This document shows positions 7,570-15,063 of a stretch of DNA of 17,175 nt, piece after piece (the stretch's first letter is position 1; each line of letters opens with the position of its first letter). This DNA is from an uncultured Oscillospiraceae bacterium (GTDB lineage: Bacteria; Bacillota; Clostridia; Oscillospirales; Acutalibacteraceae): contig UQSH01000038.1 in assembly GCA_900543795.1 (NCBI GenBank), positions 1 to 17,175 on the forward strand. The letters are read 5' to 3'. Position numbers and translations under genes: made by a program. The notes below the pieces were generated by a model. The model was given only the letters and a program-made list of their open reading frames with translations, had not been told where the DNA came from and did no database searches.

Positions 7570-7626
7570 TTATTTCTTTTTATCGTCCTTTTTATCTTTG
7601 CCGTTTTTATCGGGCTTTTTATCCTA
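7570..7626 (-). other. In-frame Lys/Asp-rich continuation beyond the TAG stop
   Basis: After TAG at 7624-7626 the same frame has 17 sense codons ending at TAA (7570-7572). It contains four in-frame copies of a GATAAAAA word (Asp-Lys-Lys/Asn) and fits the polar, low-complexity C-terminus that precedes it. The terminator lies just beyond the TAA. This pattern suggests a recent nonsense change, programmed readthrough, or a sequencing error. It is not explained by an independent gene. Confidence 0.55.
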
Positions 7627-9501
7627 TTGCTTTGCATTGTCGGCAGAGGTGGTTTCCTCGCCGCTTTGCTCTGCGTTTGGATTAACAAGGATTTCGTTGT
7701 TGTAAAGCTCGCTTCCTTTTTCAAGCTCTTTGTTTACAAAATCTCTGCCGTATTCCTCAAAAACGGTTTGCTTGCCGGAGAAAAGATTTGTTCCTATTCC
7801 GAGTCTGTCTCCCTCAATTTCAATTCCCATGCTTGCAACAATTGTTGGGAACATATCAAAGTTTGCATATTGACGGTTAACAAGATATTTTTTGTTAACA
7901 TCTGCAACATTTTCGGCAGGGTTGAGTATAAGGTTATATTGCGTGCGAAGATAATCGGGGTCAAAATTCTCAAAGAAATCCGTGTCCATACTTAAATGGT
8001 CGCCGATTAAAACTATTGTTGTGTTCTCATAAAACGGTTGCTCCTGTATCCAGCGCACAAATTCAACGGCTTGCTGAGTGCTGTAAGCAATTGCGTTTGC
8101 ATAATGGTCGGAATAGGGGGTAGGCGCATTTTTGCTCAAATATCCGCCGGGGCGGTGTGTGTCTGCCGTTTCCATAATAAAGTTAAACGGCTTGCCTGTT
8201 TCGTAAAGCCTTGTTAATTCATCCTTTGCAAACTCATAAAGCTTATCGTCCTCATAGCCCCACCATTCGCGATAATCCTCAGGAATAAGCTTGTTTCTTT
8301 TAGCATAACGGTAATCCATTATTTTAACATTTCCGTGGGATTCGTAATAATAGGAAAGTCCGCCGAAGTTTGCGTCTGCACCAAACATAACGGTTTGCTC
8401 ATATCCGTTATCGTGAAGCAAATCCATAAGCGTATATGCGCCGGGCAGGAAATTATCCTTTGAGCCGTAGCAGTTTTGCTCGGCAGGCACCTTCATCGGA
8501 AGTCCCGTTGTCATATTAACCATAGCCGCAACAGACCATTGAGTACCCGTTGCGGTAAGCGGTCCGCCGAATTTGGTTGAATTGTTTGAAAATGTTATTC
8601 CCTCGTATGAGAGCTCCGTCAGCTCGGGCATAAGGTTTTGCTCCATATATCCGCCCAAATCCTGCGAAAGATAACTGTTTTCAAGCGATTCAAGATATAT
8701 ATGTATAAGGTTTCGCTTCTGCTCGGGGAAGGTTAGTTGAGCGGTTTCGGGATCAACATAGGTTTCCTCAACAATATCGGATTTCATACAGTATGCTCTG
8801 TAAAGCTGAACAAGCTGGAATTTTTGAACTCCGTAAGCAATTCCGCCCGAAAGCATTGCAACAGAAAGAACAAAGCAGATAATTCTGCGAGCAAGTCCGC
8901 TGAAAACGGTAACTGCCTTTTCGCCCTTGTGATATTTAATTGAGAATTTGCTGAAAACTATAATGGCGAATATAGTCGTAATAAGCATTGTTTGAAAAAC
9001 AGGGCCTTCAAATCCCTCAATATAAACGCCTACATCCGTGCCCTCGGTAGGGGAAAACAGATTGATAATAAGCTGGTCGGCTGTAACATCTCCGAATGCA
9101 CCCTTGCCCCATATTGTGCCGAAATATGCGGCGCTTCCGAGTGCGGTAAAAATGCAGGAAAGAATTTTAACAAAAATTGCCAAGCCCTTTTTCTTCGGCG
9201 ATTTTTCCTCTTCAAAGGTTAGTCGTCTGTTAACAAATCCGGAAAGCACAAGTAAAACGGCACCAACGCAAAGCGAAAGTATAAAAAACTGAATATATGT
9301 TGCCGTTGTGCATTTTTCTGTTGTAATAAAATGCTTAAAGTGAAAAACATATTTCACTATTGCAAGCGATATTAAATCAACTGCAAAAACGCTTCTTATA
9401 ATTCTGTGAATACAGGTTTTGACGGTTCTGCTTTCGCAAAGGAAAATTATTTCAATAACCGCCGTTATAACACCGCCTATGGCGCCTGTTAAAATTAACA
9501 T
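7624..9501 (-). CDS. MdoB/OpgB-like membrane phosphoglycerol transferase (LTA synthase/sulfatase fold)
   Basis: This family uses an extracellular alkaline-phosphatase-fold domain to move phosphoglycerol onto surface glycans. The 625-residue protein has several N-terminal membrane segments (about 1-22, 33-53, 66-90, 108-130, 168-185, 205-225), then the outer catalytic domain: IYLESLENSY with the metal ligand Glu271, GPLTATGTQWS with the candidate nucleophile Thr320, METADTHRPGG (His449), and IGDHLSM (Asp501, His502). The GTQW form resembles OpgB of osmoregulated glucan synthesis more than LtaS. ATG at 9501 follows AGAGG at normal spacing. The frame stops at a TAG (7624-7626), but the same frame continues for 17 more codons to a TAA at 7570-7572, encoding DKKPDKNGKDKKDDKKK. 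The normal C-terminus may therefore be longer. The acceptor glycan is unknown. Confidence 0.85.
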   Translation of the reverse strand: MLILTGAIGGVITAVIEIIFLCESRTVKTCIHRIIRSVFAVDLISLAIVKYVFHFKHFITTEKCTTATYIQFFILSLCVGAVLLVLSGFVNRRLTFEEEKSPKKKGLAIFVKILSCIFTALGSAAYFGTIWGKGAFGDVTADQLIINLFSPTEGTDVGVYIEGFEGPVFQTMLITTIFAIIVFSKFSIKYHKGEKAVTVFSGLARRIICFVLSVAMLSGGIAYGVQKFQLVQLYRAYCMKSDIVEETYVDPETAQLTFPEQKRNLIHIYLESLENSYLSQDLGGYMEQNLMPELTELSYEGITFSNNSTKFGGPLTATGTQWSVAAMVNMTTGLPMKVPAEQNCYGSKDNFLPGAYTLMDLLHDNGYEQTVMFGADANFGGLSYYYESHGNVKIMDYRYAKRNKLIPEDYREWWGYEDDKLYEFAKDELTRLYETGKPFNFIMETADTHRPGGYLSKNAPTPYSDHYANAIAYSTQQAVEFVRWIQEQPFYENTTIVLIGDHLSMDTDFFENFDPDYLRTQYNLILNPAENVADVNKKYLVNRQYANFDMFPTIVASMGIEIEGDRLGIGTNLFSGKQTVFEEYGRDFVNKELEKGSELYNNEILVNPNAEQSGEETTSADNAKQ

Positions 9502-9539
9502 TTAATTTTCCTCTCTTCATCTGTTTTATTGCATTTGTA

Positions 9540-9568
9540 ATTTTATCATATATTGCCGTGTGTTACAA
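9540..9568 (-). promoter_or_regulatory. Promoter of the phosphoglycerol transferase gene
   Basis: On the minus strand TTGTAA (9563-9568) and TAAAAT (9540-9545) are 17 bases apart, and TGA directly before the -10 gives an extended -10 element. It lies about 40 bases before the start codon, consistent with a short leader and a monocistronic unit. Confidence 0.65.
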
Positions 9569-9614
9569 TAAATAATACAGATTTGTCATATTTTAATTTG
9601 TTAGGCGTTAAAGA

Positions 9615-9640
9615 GCAATCCGAACCGCGATTCTGATTGC
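9615..9640 (-). terminator. Possible weak terminator after the sialidase-like gene
   Basis: Directly after the TAG, the minus strand reads GCAATC...GATTGC as the outer arms (9635-9640 and 9615-9620) with partly paired inner bases GAATC/GGTTC. The following sequence CTCTTTAA has only a short T-run, so termination efficiency is uncertain. Confidence 0.4.
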
Positions 9641-10990
9641 CTATTTTTGATAAAGCAATTCAACAAGCTCGTCCGTGTCGTTAAGATTAATGCGCTTTGA
9701 TGCTATGTATGTTCTGTAATCCGTAAAGAAATTAATTTTATCCTTTGGATTGAATTTGCCGTAGCTTGAAGTAACTATCGTGCCGTCATCAAGAACAACA
9801 TTTCCGCAGTAGCCCGTGTCTGCTCCTGCGTAGTATTCGGGCTCTTTCTGACCTTTTGTGTAAATATGAGCAAGCTTAATTCTGTACTGCCCCTGCGTGC
9901 CGTTCTTCAAATCCTCGTATGTGCCGACCCAAGCAACCCAGCCCTCGCTTATCCAGCCGCCTGTTGTGTCGTCCCTTGCGTTTTCCTCTGCCTTTTTGCC
10001 TCTTTCAATTGAACGGAAGGTAATAAAGAGTCTTCCATCCTTTGTCCATTCTGCCTTGTGGCGTTCGCCGTTTAAAGCGGCAGGAGCCTGCCTCGGCTTG
10101 CTCCATGTTTCGCCCTCGTCTGTTGAAAAGGAAACTATTGAATTAACCCTTTTGGAGTTGCTTCTCGCAATAAGGCAAAGCTCGTCGCCCGTGCCGTTTT
10201 CAGAGCGGATAACCTCAACCTCACACATACAGGCGTCCTCTTCGGCTTCTCTGTATTCGGAAAAGTACTTCTCGGGAACGCTCCAATGCGGATTTCCGCT
10301 TTCGTCAAAGGTCAGTATTGTTTTGTAATTATAAAAATCGCTGTCGTGAAAAAGTCCCATCCATTTATCAACAAACTCGCCGTTTTCTTTAAGCTGAGTA
10401 AGGCTTGACATTGCAACAATCGGAATAACGGGATATTCACTCGATTTATCGTAAAATGTTTCAAATTCCGTCCAGCTTTCTCCCTCATCAGCTGAAACGG
10501 AGCAGTTAAATCCGCCGTTTGTTTCGGGCATATCGCTCCATTGCGGATTAGCTGAAATCATTATAAGCTTATCACTTGTTTTGCCGTCGGTAAATTGAAG
10601 TCGGTAAACCGTTGGAGTTTCAAGGGAATTCTCCCAGCTTTTCGGCGTGCCTTCAATGCTTTCGCTCCATGTTTTTCCGCCGTCTGTGCTTATCTTGCTC
10701 TGAACCGCTCCCTTGCCGTGTCCAAGCGGATAAAGTGTAAGTATGTTGCCGTTTTTGAGCAAAACGGAATCAGGATGAGCCATATATTTTTCGCTGTTAT
10801 CAACAGTTGTCAGCTCATACAAATAATCGTATTTTTCATCTATTCCGTCAGGCTTAACACTTAGGTCAAGCTCGGGAACGGTATAGTCCGCTCCCGTGAA
10901 GGGGAGAGCCTCTGCCGTTTGCTTTGAGCAACCGCAGAAAACCGAAATGGCTGTTACAGCGCAAAGTAAAATAGAGAGTAATTTTTTCAT
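9641..10990 (-). CDS. Sialidase-fold (BNR/Asp-box) lipoprotein, exo-alpha-sialidase-like
   Basis: The 449-residue protein begins with a lipoprotein-type signal (Lys2-Lys3, hydrophobic stretch, FCGC with lipidated Cys21 likely), so it should be anchored outside the membrane. Three Asp-boxes mark a sialidase-type beta-propeller: STDGGKTW (101-108), SADEGESW (166-173) and STDEGETW (289-296). Segments such as ELCLIARSN (Arg276), GERHKAEWTKDGRLFITFRS (Arg310, Arg326) and CGNVVLDDGTIVTSSYG resemble the arginine-rich conserved blocks of sialidase-like glycosidases. The usual RIP motif near the N-terminus is not obvious; AHPDSVLLKNG lies at that position. It may therefore be a glycosidase of another specificity or a binding protein. 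It has its own promoter and is divergent from the chromate transporter pair. Confidence 0.7.
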   Translation of the reverse strand: MKKLLSILLCAVTAISVFCGCSKQTAEALPFTGADYTVPELDLSVKPDGIDEKYDYLYELTTVDNSEKYMAHPDSVLLKNGNILTLYPLGHGKGAVQSKISTDGGKTWSESIEGTPKSWENSLETPTVYRLQFTDGKTSDKLIMISANPQWSDMPETNGGFNCSVSADEGESWTEFETFYDKSSEYPVIPIVAMSSLTQLKENGEFVDKWMGLFHDSDFYNYKTILTFDESGNPHWSVPEKYFSEYREAEEDACMCEVEVIRSENGTGDELCLIARSNSKRVNSIVSFSTDEGETWSKPRQAPAALNGERHKAEWTKDGRLFITFRSIERGKKAEENARDDTTGGWISEGWVAWVGTYEDLKNGTQGQYRIKLAHIYTKGQKEPEYYAGADTGYCGNVVLDDGTIVTSSYGKFNPKDKINFFTDYRTYIASKRINLNDTDELVELLYQK

Positions 10991-11020
10991 AACAAAAACC
11001 CTTTCATTATATTTGATTTT

Positions 11021-11029
11021 ATTGTAGCA
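11021..11029 (-). promoter_or_regulatory. Extended -10 promoter for the sialidase-like gene
   Basis: The minus strand shows TGCTACAAT (11021-11029), an extended -10. No good -35 hexamer lies at 17 bases. The lipoprotein ATG (10990) is preceded by GAAAGGG, consistent with a leader of about 25 bases. Confidence 0.45.
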
Positions 11030-11060
11030 TATTTAAAACAAAAATTCATCAACTATTTGA

Positions 11061-11088
11061 TTGTATTTTAAATTTTTTATGATATAAT
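11061..11088 (+). promoter_or_regulatory. Promoter of the chromate transporter pair
   Basis: TTGTAT (11061-11066), a 16-base spacer and TATAAT (11083-11088), with TGA just before the -10. The ribosome binding site GGAG (11123-11126) follows, eight bases before the ATG at 11135. The promoter is divergent from that of the lipoprotein gene, with no overlap of the -10 elements. Confidence 0.65.
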
Positions 11089-11134
11089 TATTTGGTAATA
11101 TCTAAATAATCAAAATTTTTTCGGAGCAGGTAAA

Positions 11135-11707
11135 ATGAAAACAAAAATCAAAGCTTTGGTGAAGCTGTTTTTTACTATGCTTTATATCAGTGCATTTACA
11201 TTCGGCGGAGGCTTTGTTATCGTCAACTTTATGAAAAGAAAATTTGTTGATGAGTTTCAGTGGATTGATGAAAAGGAAATGCTTGATATAACGGCAATGG
11301 CACAGTCGGCACCGGGAGCAATTGCGGTTAATGCGGCAGTTCTTGTCGGTTGGAAGGTGCAGGGAGCTATCGGTATGGTGGTTTCCGTTATAGCAACCAT
11401 TCTTCCTCCGCTGATTATTTTAACAGTAGTTTCGCTTATATATGATAAATTTGCAGCAAATAAGTATGTTGCGCTTGTGCTTCAAGGCATGCAGGCAGGT
11501 GTTGCCGCCGTAATTCTTGATGTTGTGTTCAGCCTCGGCTCAAATGTTTTGAAGAAAAGCGAGATACTTAATATAGTTATTTTCGTTCTTGCGTTTATCG
11601 CCACACTCTTTTTAAGAATAAATGTTGTTTATATTATTCTTTTTGCCGCCGCAGTAGGCGTCGTTAAAGAAATCATAAGCAAAAAGAAGAGGAGGCGACG
11701 GGATTGA
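11135..11707 (+). CDS. Chromate transporter family protein, first half (short-chain CHR)
   Basis: CHR family membrane proteins are linked to chromate/sulfate antiport. Short-chain members work as pairs of about 190 residues, each equivalent to half of ChrA. This 190-residue protein has five to six hydrophobic segments and the family hallmarks FTFGGGFVIVNFM, then MAQSAPGAIAVNAAVLVGW and a proline-rich ATILPPL turn, ending in a basic tail (KKKRRRRD). It overlaps the next gene by four bases (TTGA), so the two are co-translated. True substrate in gut anaerobes is often unproven, so chromate should be read as a family name. Confidence 0.88.
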   Translation: MKTKIKALVKLFFTMLYISAFTFGGGFVIVNFMKRKFVDEFQWIDEKEMLDITAMAQSAPGAIAVNAAVLVGWKVQGAIGMVVSVIATILPPLIILTVVSLIYDKFAANKYVALVLQGMQAGVAAVILDVVFSLGSNVLKKSEILNIVIFVLAFIATLFLRINVVYIILFAAAVGVVKEIISKKKRRRRD

Positions 11708-12279
11708 TTTATTTAAAGCTTATGTGGAGCTTTATCCAGGTTGGCCTTTTCAGTATCGGAGGCGGATATGCCGCAATTCCTCTTATTCAGGAGCAGGTTG
11801 TTGATATAAATAAATGGATGTCGGCCGGCGAATTTACTAATCTTATAACTATTGCAGAGATGACGCCCGGCCCGATTGCCGTAAACTGTGCAACCTTCGT
11901 CGGCATCCGAATTGCAGGAACGGCAGGGGCCGTTATTGCAACGCTTTCCTGCATTGCTCCGTCTGTTGTAATTGTTTCTGTTATGGCTGTTTTGTATAAA
12001 AAATACAGAAAGTCAACTGCCTTTCAAAATATTCTTTCCTCGCTGATACCTGCCGTTGTTGCTCTTATTCTTTTTTCGGCAATTAAAATTTTTTCTATGG
12101 CAGTTTTCAACAGCGATATTTATTCACTCAGCGCTTCATCATTCTCAAGTATTTATTGGATTGGCGCAATTCTTTTTGCAGCGGCATTTTTTGCCCTGCG
12201 CAAATTCAAGCTCAATCCTATACTTGTTATGTGCCTTTGCGGAGCGGCCAACCTCTGCCTTGGCTTGATAATTAAATAG
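11704..12279 (+). CDS. Chromate transporter family protein, second half (short-chain CHR)
   Basis: This 191-residue partner has the same layout as the preceding protein: FSIGGGYAAIPLIQEQVV near the N-terminus, IAEMTPGPIAVNCATFVG, then further membrane segments. The start is TTG at 11704, chosen because AGGAGG (11690-11695) sits eight bases upstream and TTG overlaps the preceding TGA; the ATG at 11722 has no such site. The two halves have opposite membrane orientation in studied pairs, and together they should form one transporter. Confidence 0.88.
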   Translation: MIYLKLMWSFIQVGLFSIGGGYAAIPLIQEQVVDINKWMSAGEFTNLITIAEMTPGPIAVNCATFVGIRIAGTAGAVIATLSCIAPSVVIVSVMAVLYKKYRKSTAFQNILSSLIPAVVALILFSAIKIFSMAVFNSDIYSLSASSFSSIYWIGAILFAAAFFALRKFKLNPILVMCLCGAANLCLGLIIK

Positions 12280-12291
12280 GTTATATAAAAG

Positions 12292-12324
12292 AATCAAGGA
12301 ACCGTTTGGCTCCTTGATTTTTTT
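12292..12324 (+). terminator. Shared terminator between the CHR pair and the symporter
   Basis: AATCAAGGA (12292-12300) and TCCTTGATT (12311-12319) form a perfect 9-bp stem; inside the 10-base loop CC and GG can also pair. A run of seven T follows (12318-12324). Read on the minus strand, the stem is followed by CTTTTATA, so it may also stop the convergent symporter transcript. Confidence 0.85.
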
Positions 12325-12332
12325 ATCACTCG

Positions 12333-14288
12333 TTATTTTGAACTTAAAGCCTCTGCTTCAAAAATCATTTCCCAATTTGAATAGTATTCAAGCTGCTTTA
12401 TAAGCTTTCTTGCCTGAATATAATCAAATGCCTTTTTATGGAAATTATCAAGCTCCTTTGACGCCTTGCGAAGCGCTGCGGTTTTAGCCTTGATTTCCTC
12501 CTTTGTGCTTTCGCCCATTGCATTAGCCCTGTTGTATTCCTCAACGGAGGGCTCGCTGATTCCGTAAAGCTCTTCAACCGTGTGCTTTAAAAGCTCCTGT
12601 GCCTTTGCGGTTTTTTTCTTCATTTCATTAGTGTTGAAGCGGTCTTTTTCATTGATAATGATTTCAAGCGCCTTTTTTCTTGCCAAAAGCTTTTTTGCTT
12701 CTTTTCTTTTAATATTTCCTTTTAGCCTTTCGCAAATCTCGTTGTGTTCGGTTATTGCAGAGGAATAAATATCCTTTGCCTCTTCAAGCTGCCCTTCGGA
12801 AAGAGAGCCTGTTGCGTAGTCTTCAAGTGCCGCTCGTATTTTTAAAACGGATATGTGAGAATCGTGCTCCTCTTCGGTTAATGTGTAAAGCGTTGTAAAA
12901 GGAATTAAAGAAAGAGCATATCCAACAATCGCAATCACAATCATCGCCTTTGCAAGAGGCTCTCTGAATTCCATTAAGTATAAATCGTCATAATTATCAA
13001 CCAATCCGAAATGATTTTGCAAAACTATGGTGTTGATAAAATATGTTATACCCATTGTTACAAATGTTCCGAGAATTCCAACGAATTGGCTCATAAGCCC
13101 TTCAAGGCGTTCGCCGGTTTTGTATTGCTGATAATCAAGCACATCTGCATTCATTGCCGGATCGCTGATAATCGGGAAGGTTGTGAAAAATCCTCTCAGC
13201 CAAACAAAAGCAAAAAGCACCCATATCTGCCTTATTGAAAGGTACATTCCGATCATACAAAGTATGTTGCAAAGCGTGTAGGTTATAACAAGCCTTCTTT
13301 TTCCAAGCTTTCTTATTAATAACGGAGCAATAAGCATTGCAGGCGTTGCGGCAAAGCCCAAAACCGTCATCAGAGTTCCGTTTAAAATGCCCTGCTTTTC
13401 TGTTGTAAGGCTTAATGTGTCTTTAATTCCGTAATAGAAATACCATGTTGTAACATTGCCGATTCCGGCTTGGAAGAACACAAACCAAGATGTTATCGAG
13501 CGTGCCCATTGATATTTGTTTTTTATACCCGAAACAACGCCCTTAATAAACGGAACCTTGGGAGTGTAATCCTTTGAAACGATTATTCTTTCCTTTGTTC
13601 CCGAATAGCTGAACAAACCGATTAAGGCACCGAGAATTCCGAAAATCGGCATAATAACACGGTATGCGGTTATGTGTTCAAGTCCGCCGGTAAAGCCGGC
13701 AATAATAGGAACAATAAAGCCTGCAATTGACGGCGCAAGGGAATATATAAAGGTTGAAACGGTAATAACATCTGCTCTTTCGTTTGAGTTGGGGCTCATA
13801 ACCTGAACAAGCGTTGAATATGCCTGGTCATAAAACGGATAGCAAATTTGAAGAAGCATATAGCAGCCGAAAAGCGACCAAAGTCTTTGGTTGTAGCTCA
13901 TTGTTTCAAACGGCAGAAATGCAAAAATTGTAACAATAAGTGCAGTCGGTATTCCTGTGTATAACAGATAAGGTCTGAATTTTCCTTTTTTGCTTCTTGT
14001 GTTATCAATTATAAGTCCTCTTAACGGTCCTATAAACATTGTTAAAACGGTTGCAAGCATGCTCAAATTAACAAGGTCGCCGTTTTTTAGGTGAAGTGCC
14101 GAGCCGGCAAGCAGGCAGGTGCCCGACAGGCCTATATAGTATGTAACCTGAATAACGAATTTAACACCGATACCGCCAACGCTGTATGCGCATATTTCCT
14201 TAAACGGTATGTATCTTCCTTCGGGAGGTGTTTTCCAGTATTTTTTAACGGAAGCAATTAAATCCTTCAGCTTGTTTATCAGTTTCAT
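12333..14288 (-). CDS. GPH-type sugar:cation symporter (MFS_2, MelB-like) with C-terminal coiled tail
   Basis: Members of the glycoside-pentoside-hexuronide:cation symporter family import sugars and glycosides with Na+ or H+. About 12 hydrophobic segments cover residues 30-470, and the signature DNTRSKKGKFRPYLLYTGIP (95-114) matches the conserved cytoplasmic loop after helix 2. The last 180 or so residues (about 471-651) form a soluble, strongly charged, probably helical tail rich in Lys, Glu and Ala, longer than the short tail of MelB-type proteins. A TTG at 14298-14300 would add four residues, but it overlaps the GGAG that serves the ATG at 14288, so I choose the ATG (651 residues). It may bring in oligosaccharides for the mannosidase; that link is by neighbourhood only. 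Confidence 0.88.
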   Translation of the reverse strand: MKLINKLKDLIASVKKYWKTPPEGRYIPFKEICAYSVGGIGVKFVIQVTYYIGLSGTCLLAGSALHLKNGDLVNLSMLATVLTMFIGPLRGLIIDNTRSKKGKFRPYLLYTGIPTALIVTIFAFLPFETMSYNQRLWSLFGCYMLLQICYPFYDQAYSTLVQVMSPNSNERADVITVSTFIYSLAPSIAGFIVPIIAGFTGGLEHITAYRVIMPIFGILGALIGLFSYSGTKERIIVSKDYTPKVPFIKGVVSGIKNKYQWARSITSWFVFFQAGIGNVTTWYFYYGIKDTLSLTTEKQGILNGTLMTVLGFAATPAMLIAPLLIRKLGKRRLVITYTLCNILCMIGMYLSIRQIWVLFAFVWLRGFFTTFPIISDPAMNADVLDYQQYKTGERLEGLMSQFVGILGTFVTMGITYFINTIVLQNHFGLVDNYDDLYLMEFREPLAKAMIVIAIVGYALSLIPFTTLYTLTEEEHDSHISVLKIRAALEDYATGSLSEGQLEEAKDIYSSAITEHNEICERLKGNIKRKEAKKLLARKKALEIIINEKDRFNTNEMKKKTAKAQELLKHTVEELYGISEPSVEEYNRANAMGESTKEEIKAKTAALRKASKELDNFHKKAFDYIQARKLIKQLEYYSNWEMIFEAEALSSK

Positions 14289-14331
14289 AGGTTTCTCCAA
14301 AAATTTTATTATGCAATTAAATCACAATTAT

Positions 14332-14340
14332 ATTATAGCA
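14332..14340 (-). promoter_or_regulatory. Extended -10 promoter of the symporter gene
   Basis: The minus strand reads TGCTATAAT (14332-14340), a perfect -10 with the TGN extension, about 45 bases before the ATG. The -35 position is weak, as is usual with extended -10 promoters. Confidence 0.55.
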
Positions 14341-14467
14341 ATAAAATTCATCTTATACTATGAACTTATTGCACAAAAAAATTTCTATTTTTTAAACATA
14401 GTAACCAATAAAAATGATTTTGTGCTTCTTTTTGCTTCTTTTGCATAACAATTTAACGGTGATTTAT

Positions 14468-14950
14468 ATGCGCTTCATTGAATATAACAGGGAAGATGCA
14501 GTTGAATATGCTCTTAAATGGGCTCTTTCCCGTAATCCGAAATATTATGATTTTGAAGGGGTAGGTGGCGACTGCACTAATTTTGCATCCCAATGCGTCT
14601 ATGCAGGCTGTAAGGTTATGAATTATGAAAAAGATATCGGCTGGTATTATAATTCGGTAAACGACAGAGCCGCCGCTTGGTCAAGCGTTGAATATTTGAG
14701 AAAATTTCTTCTAAGCAACAGCTCCTTCGGCCCGTTTGCCTCGTCTGTTTCTCTTTCTCGATTGCAGTTGGGAGATTTAATTCAGCTTAATAACGGCCTT
14801 GAGTTTTATCACACCCTTGTTGTAGCGGGCTTTTCGTCAGGCACTCCGCTCGTCTGTGCCCACACAGACGATTCATATTTGCGCCGCCTTGATACCTATT
14901 ATTATAATTATGCCTCTGCTCTTCATATCCTCGGAGCCGGCAATCGCTGA
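14468..14950 (+). CDS. Amidase_6-domain protein (NlpC/P60-like cysteine hydrolase), 160 aa
   Basis: The protein is almost only one domain of the putative amidase type (Amidase_6): YNREDAVEYALKWALSRNP at the start, GGDCTNFASQC with the candidate catalytic Cys36, GWYYN, RLQLGDLIQL, EFYHTLVV with His115, and AHTDDSYLRRLDTYYYN. Such proteins are thought to cleave amide or peptide bonds, possibly in cell-wall material; the substrate is not established. I place the start at ATG 14468, preceded by GGTGAT, which matches the 3' part of the Shine-Dalgarno complement. An ATG at 14414 would add a hydrophobic leader (MILCFFLLLL) but has no visible ribosome binding site. From 14468 there is no signal peptide, so the protein would be cytoplasmic unless the longer form is used. 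Confidence 0.8.
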   Translation: MRFIEYNREDAVEYALKWALSRNPKYYDFEGVGGDCTNFASQCVYAGCKVMNYEKDIGWYYNSVNDRAAAWSSVEYLRKFLLSNSSFGPFASSVSLSRLQLGDLIQLNNGLEFYHTLVVAGFSSGTPLVCAHTDDSYLRRLDTYYYNYASALHILGAGNR

Positions 14951-14976
14951 AAGCACCGTTCGGTGCTTTGCTTTTT
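14950..14976 (+). terminator. Terminator of the amidase gene
   Basis: AAAGCACC (14950-14957) pairs with GGTGCTTT (14962-14969) around the tetraloop GTTC, followed by GCTTTTT (14970-14976). It starts at the last base of the stop codon. Confidence 0.85.
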
Positions 14977-15028
14977 AATGGTGCAAGTGTTCAAAACGGA
15001 TTTGAAACGCAAGAAAAAACCGCAAAAT

Positions 15029-15062
15029 AAAAAAACCTCAACTATGCGTTTGCATGTTGAGG
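15029..15062 (-). terminator. Minus-strand terminator without an obvious partner gene
   Basis: CCTCAAC (15036-15042) pairs with GTTGAGG (15056-15062), and ATGC/GCAT continues the stem past one bulged T, with loop GTTT. On the minus strand a run of seven T follows (15029-15035), then further T-rich sequence. The nearest minus gene, the GntR regulator, already has its own terminator at 15208-15236, so this one may be left over from a gene no longer present. Confidence 0.65.
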
Positions 15063-15063
15063 C

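Noticed and set aside
14298..14300. TTG start for the GPH symporter
   Set aside because: The TTG overlaps the GGAG that is well placed for the ATG at 14288, so the extra four residues are unlikely.
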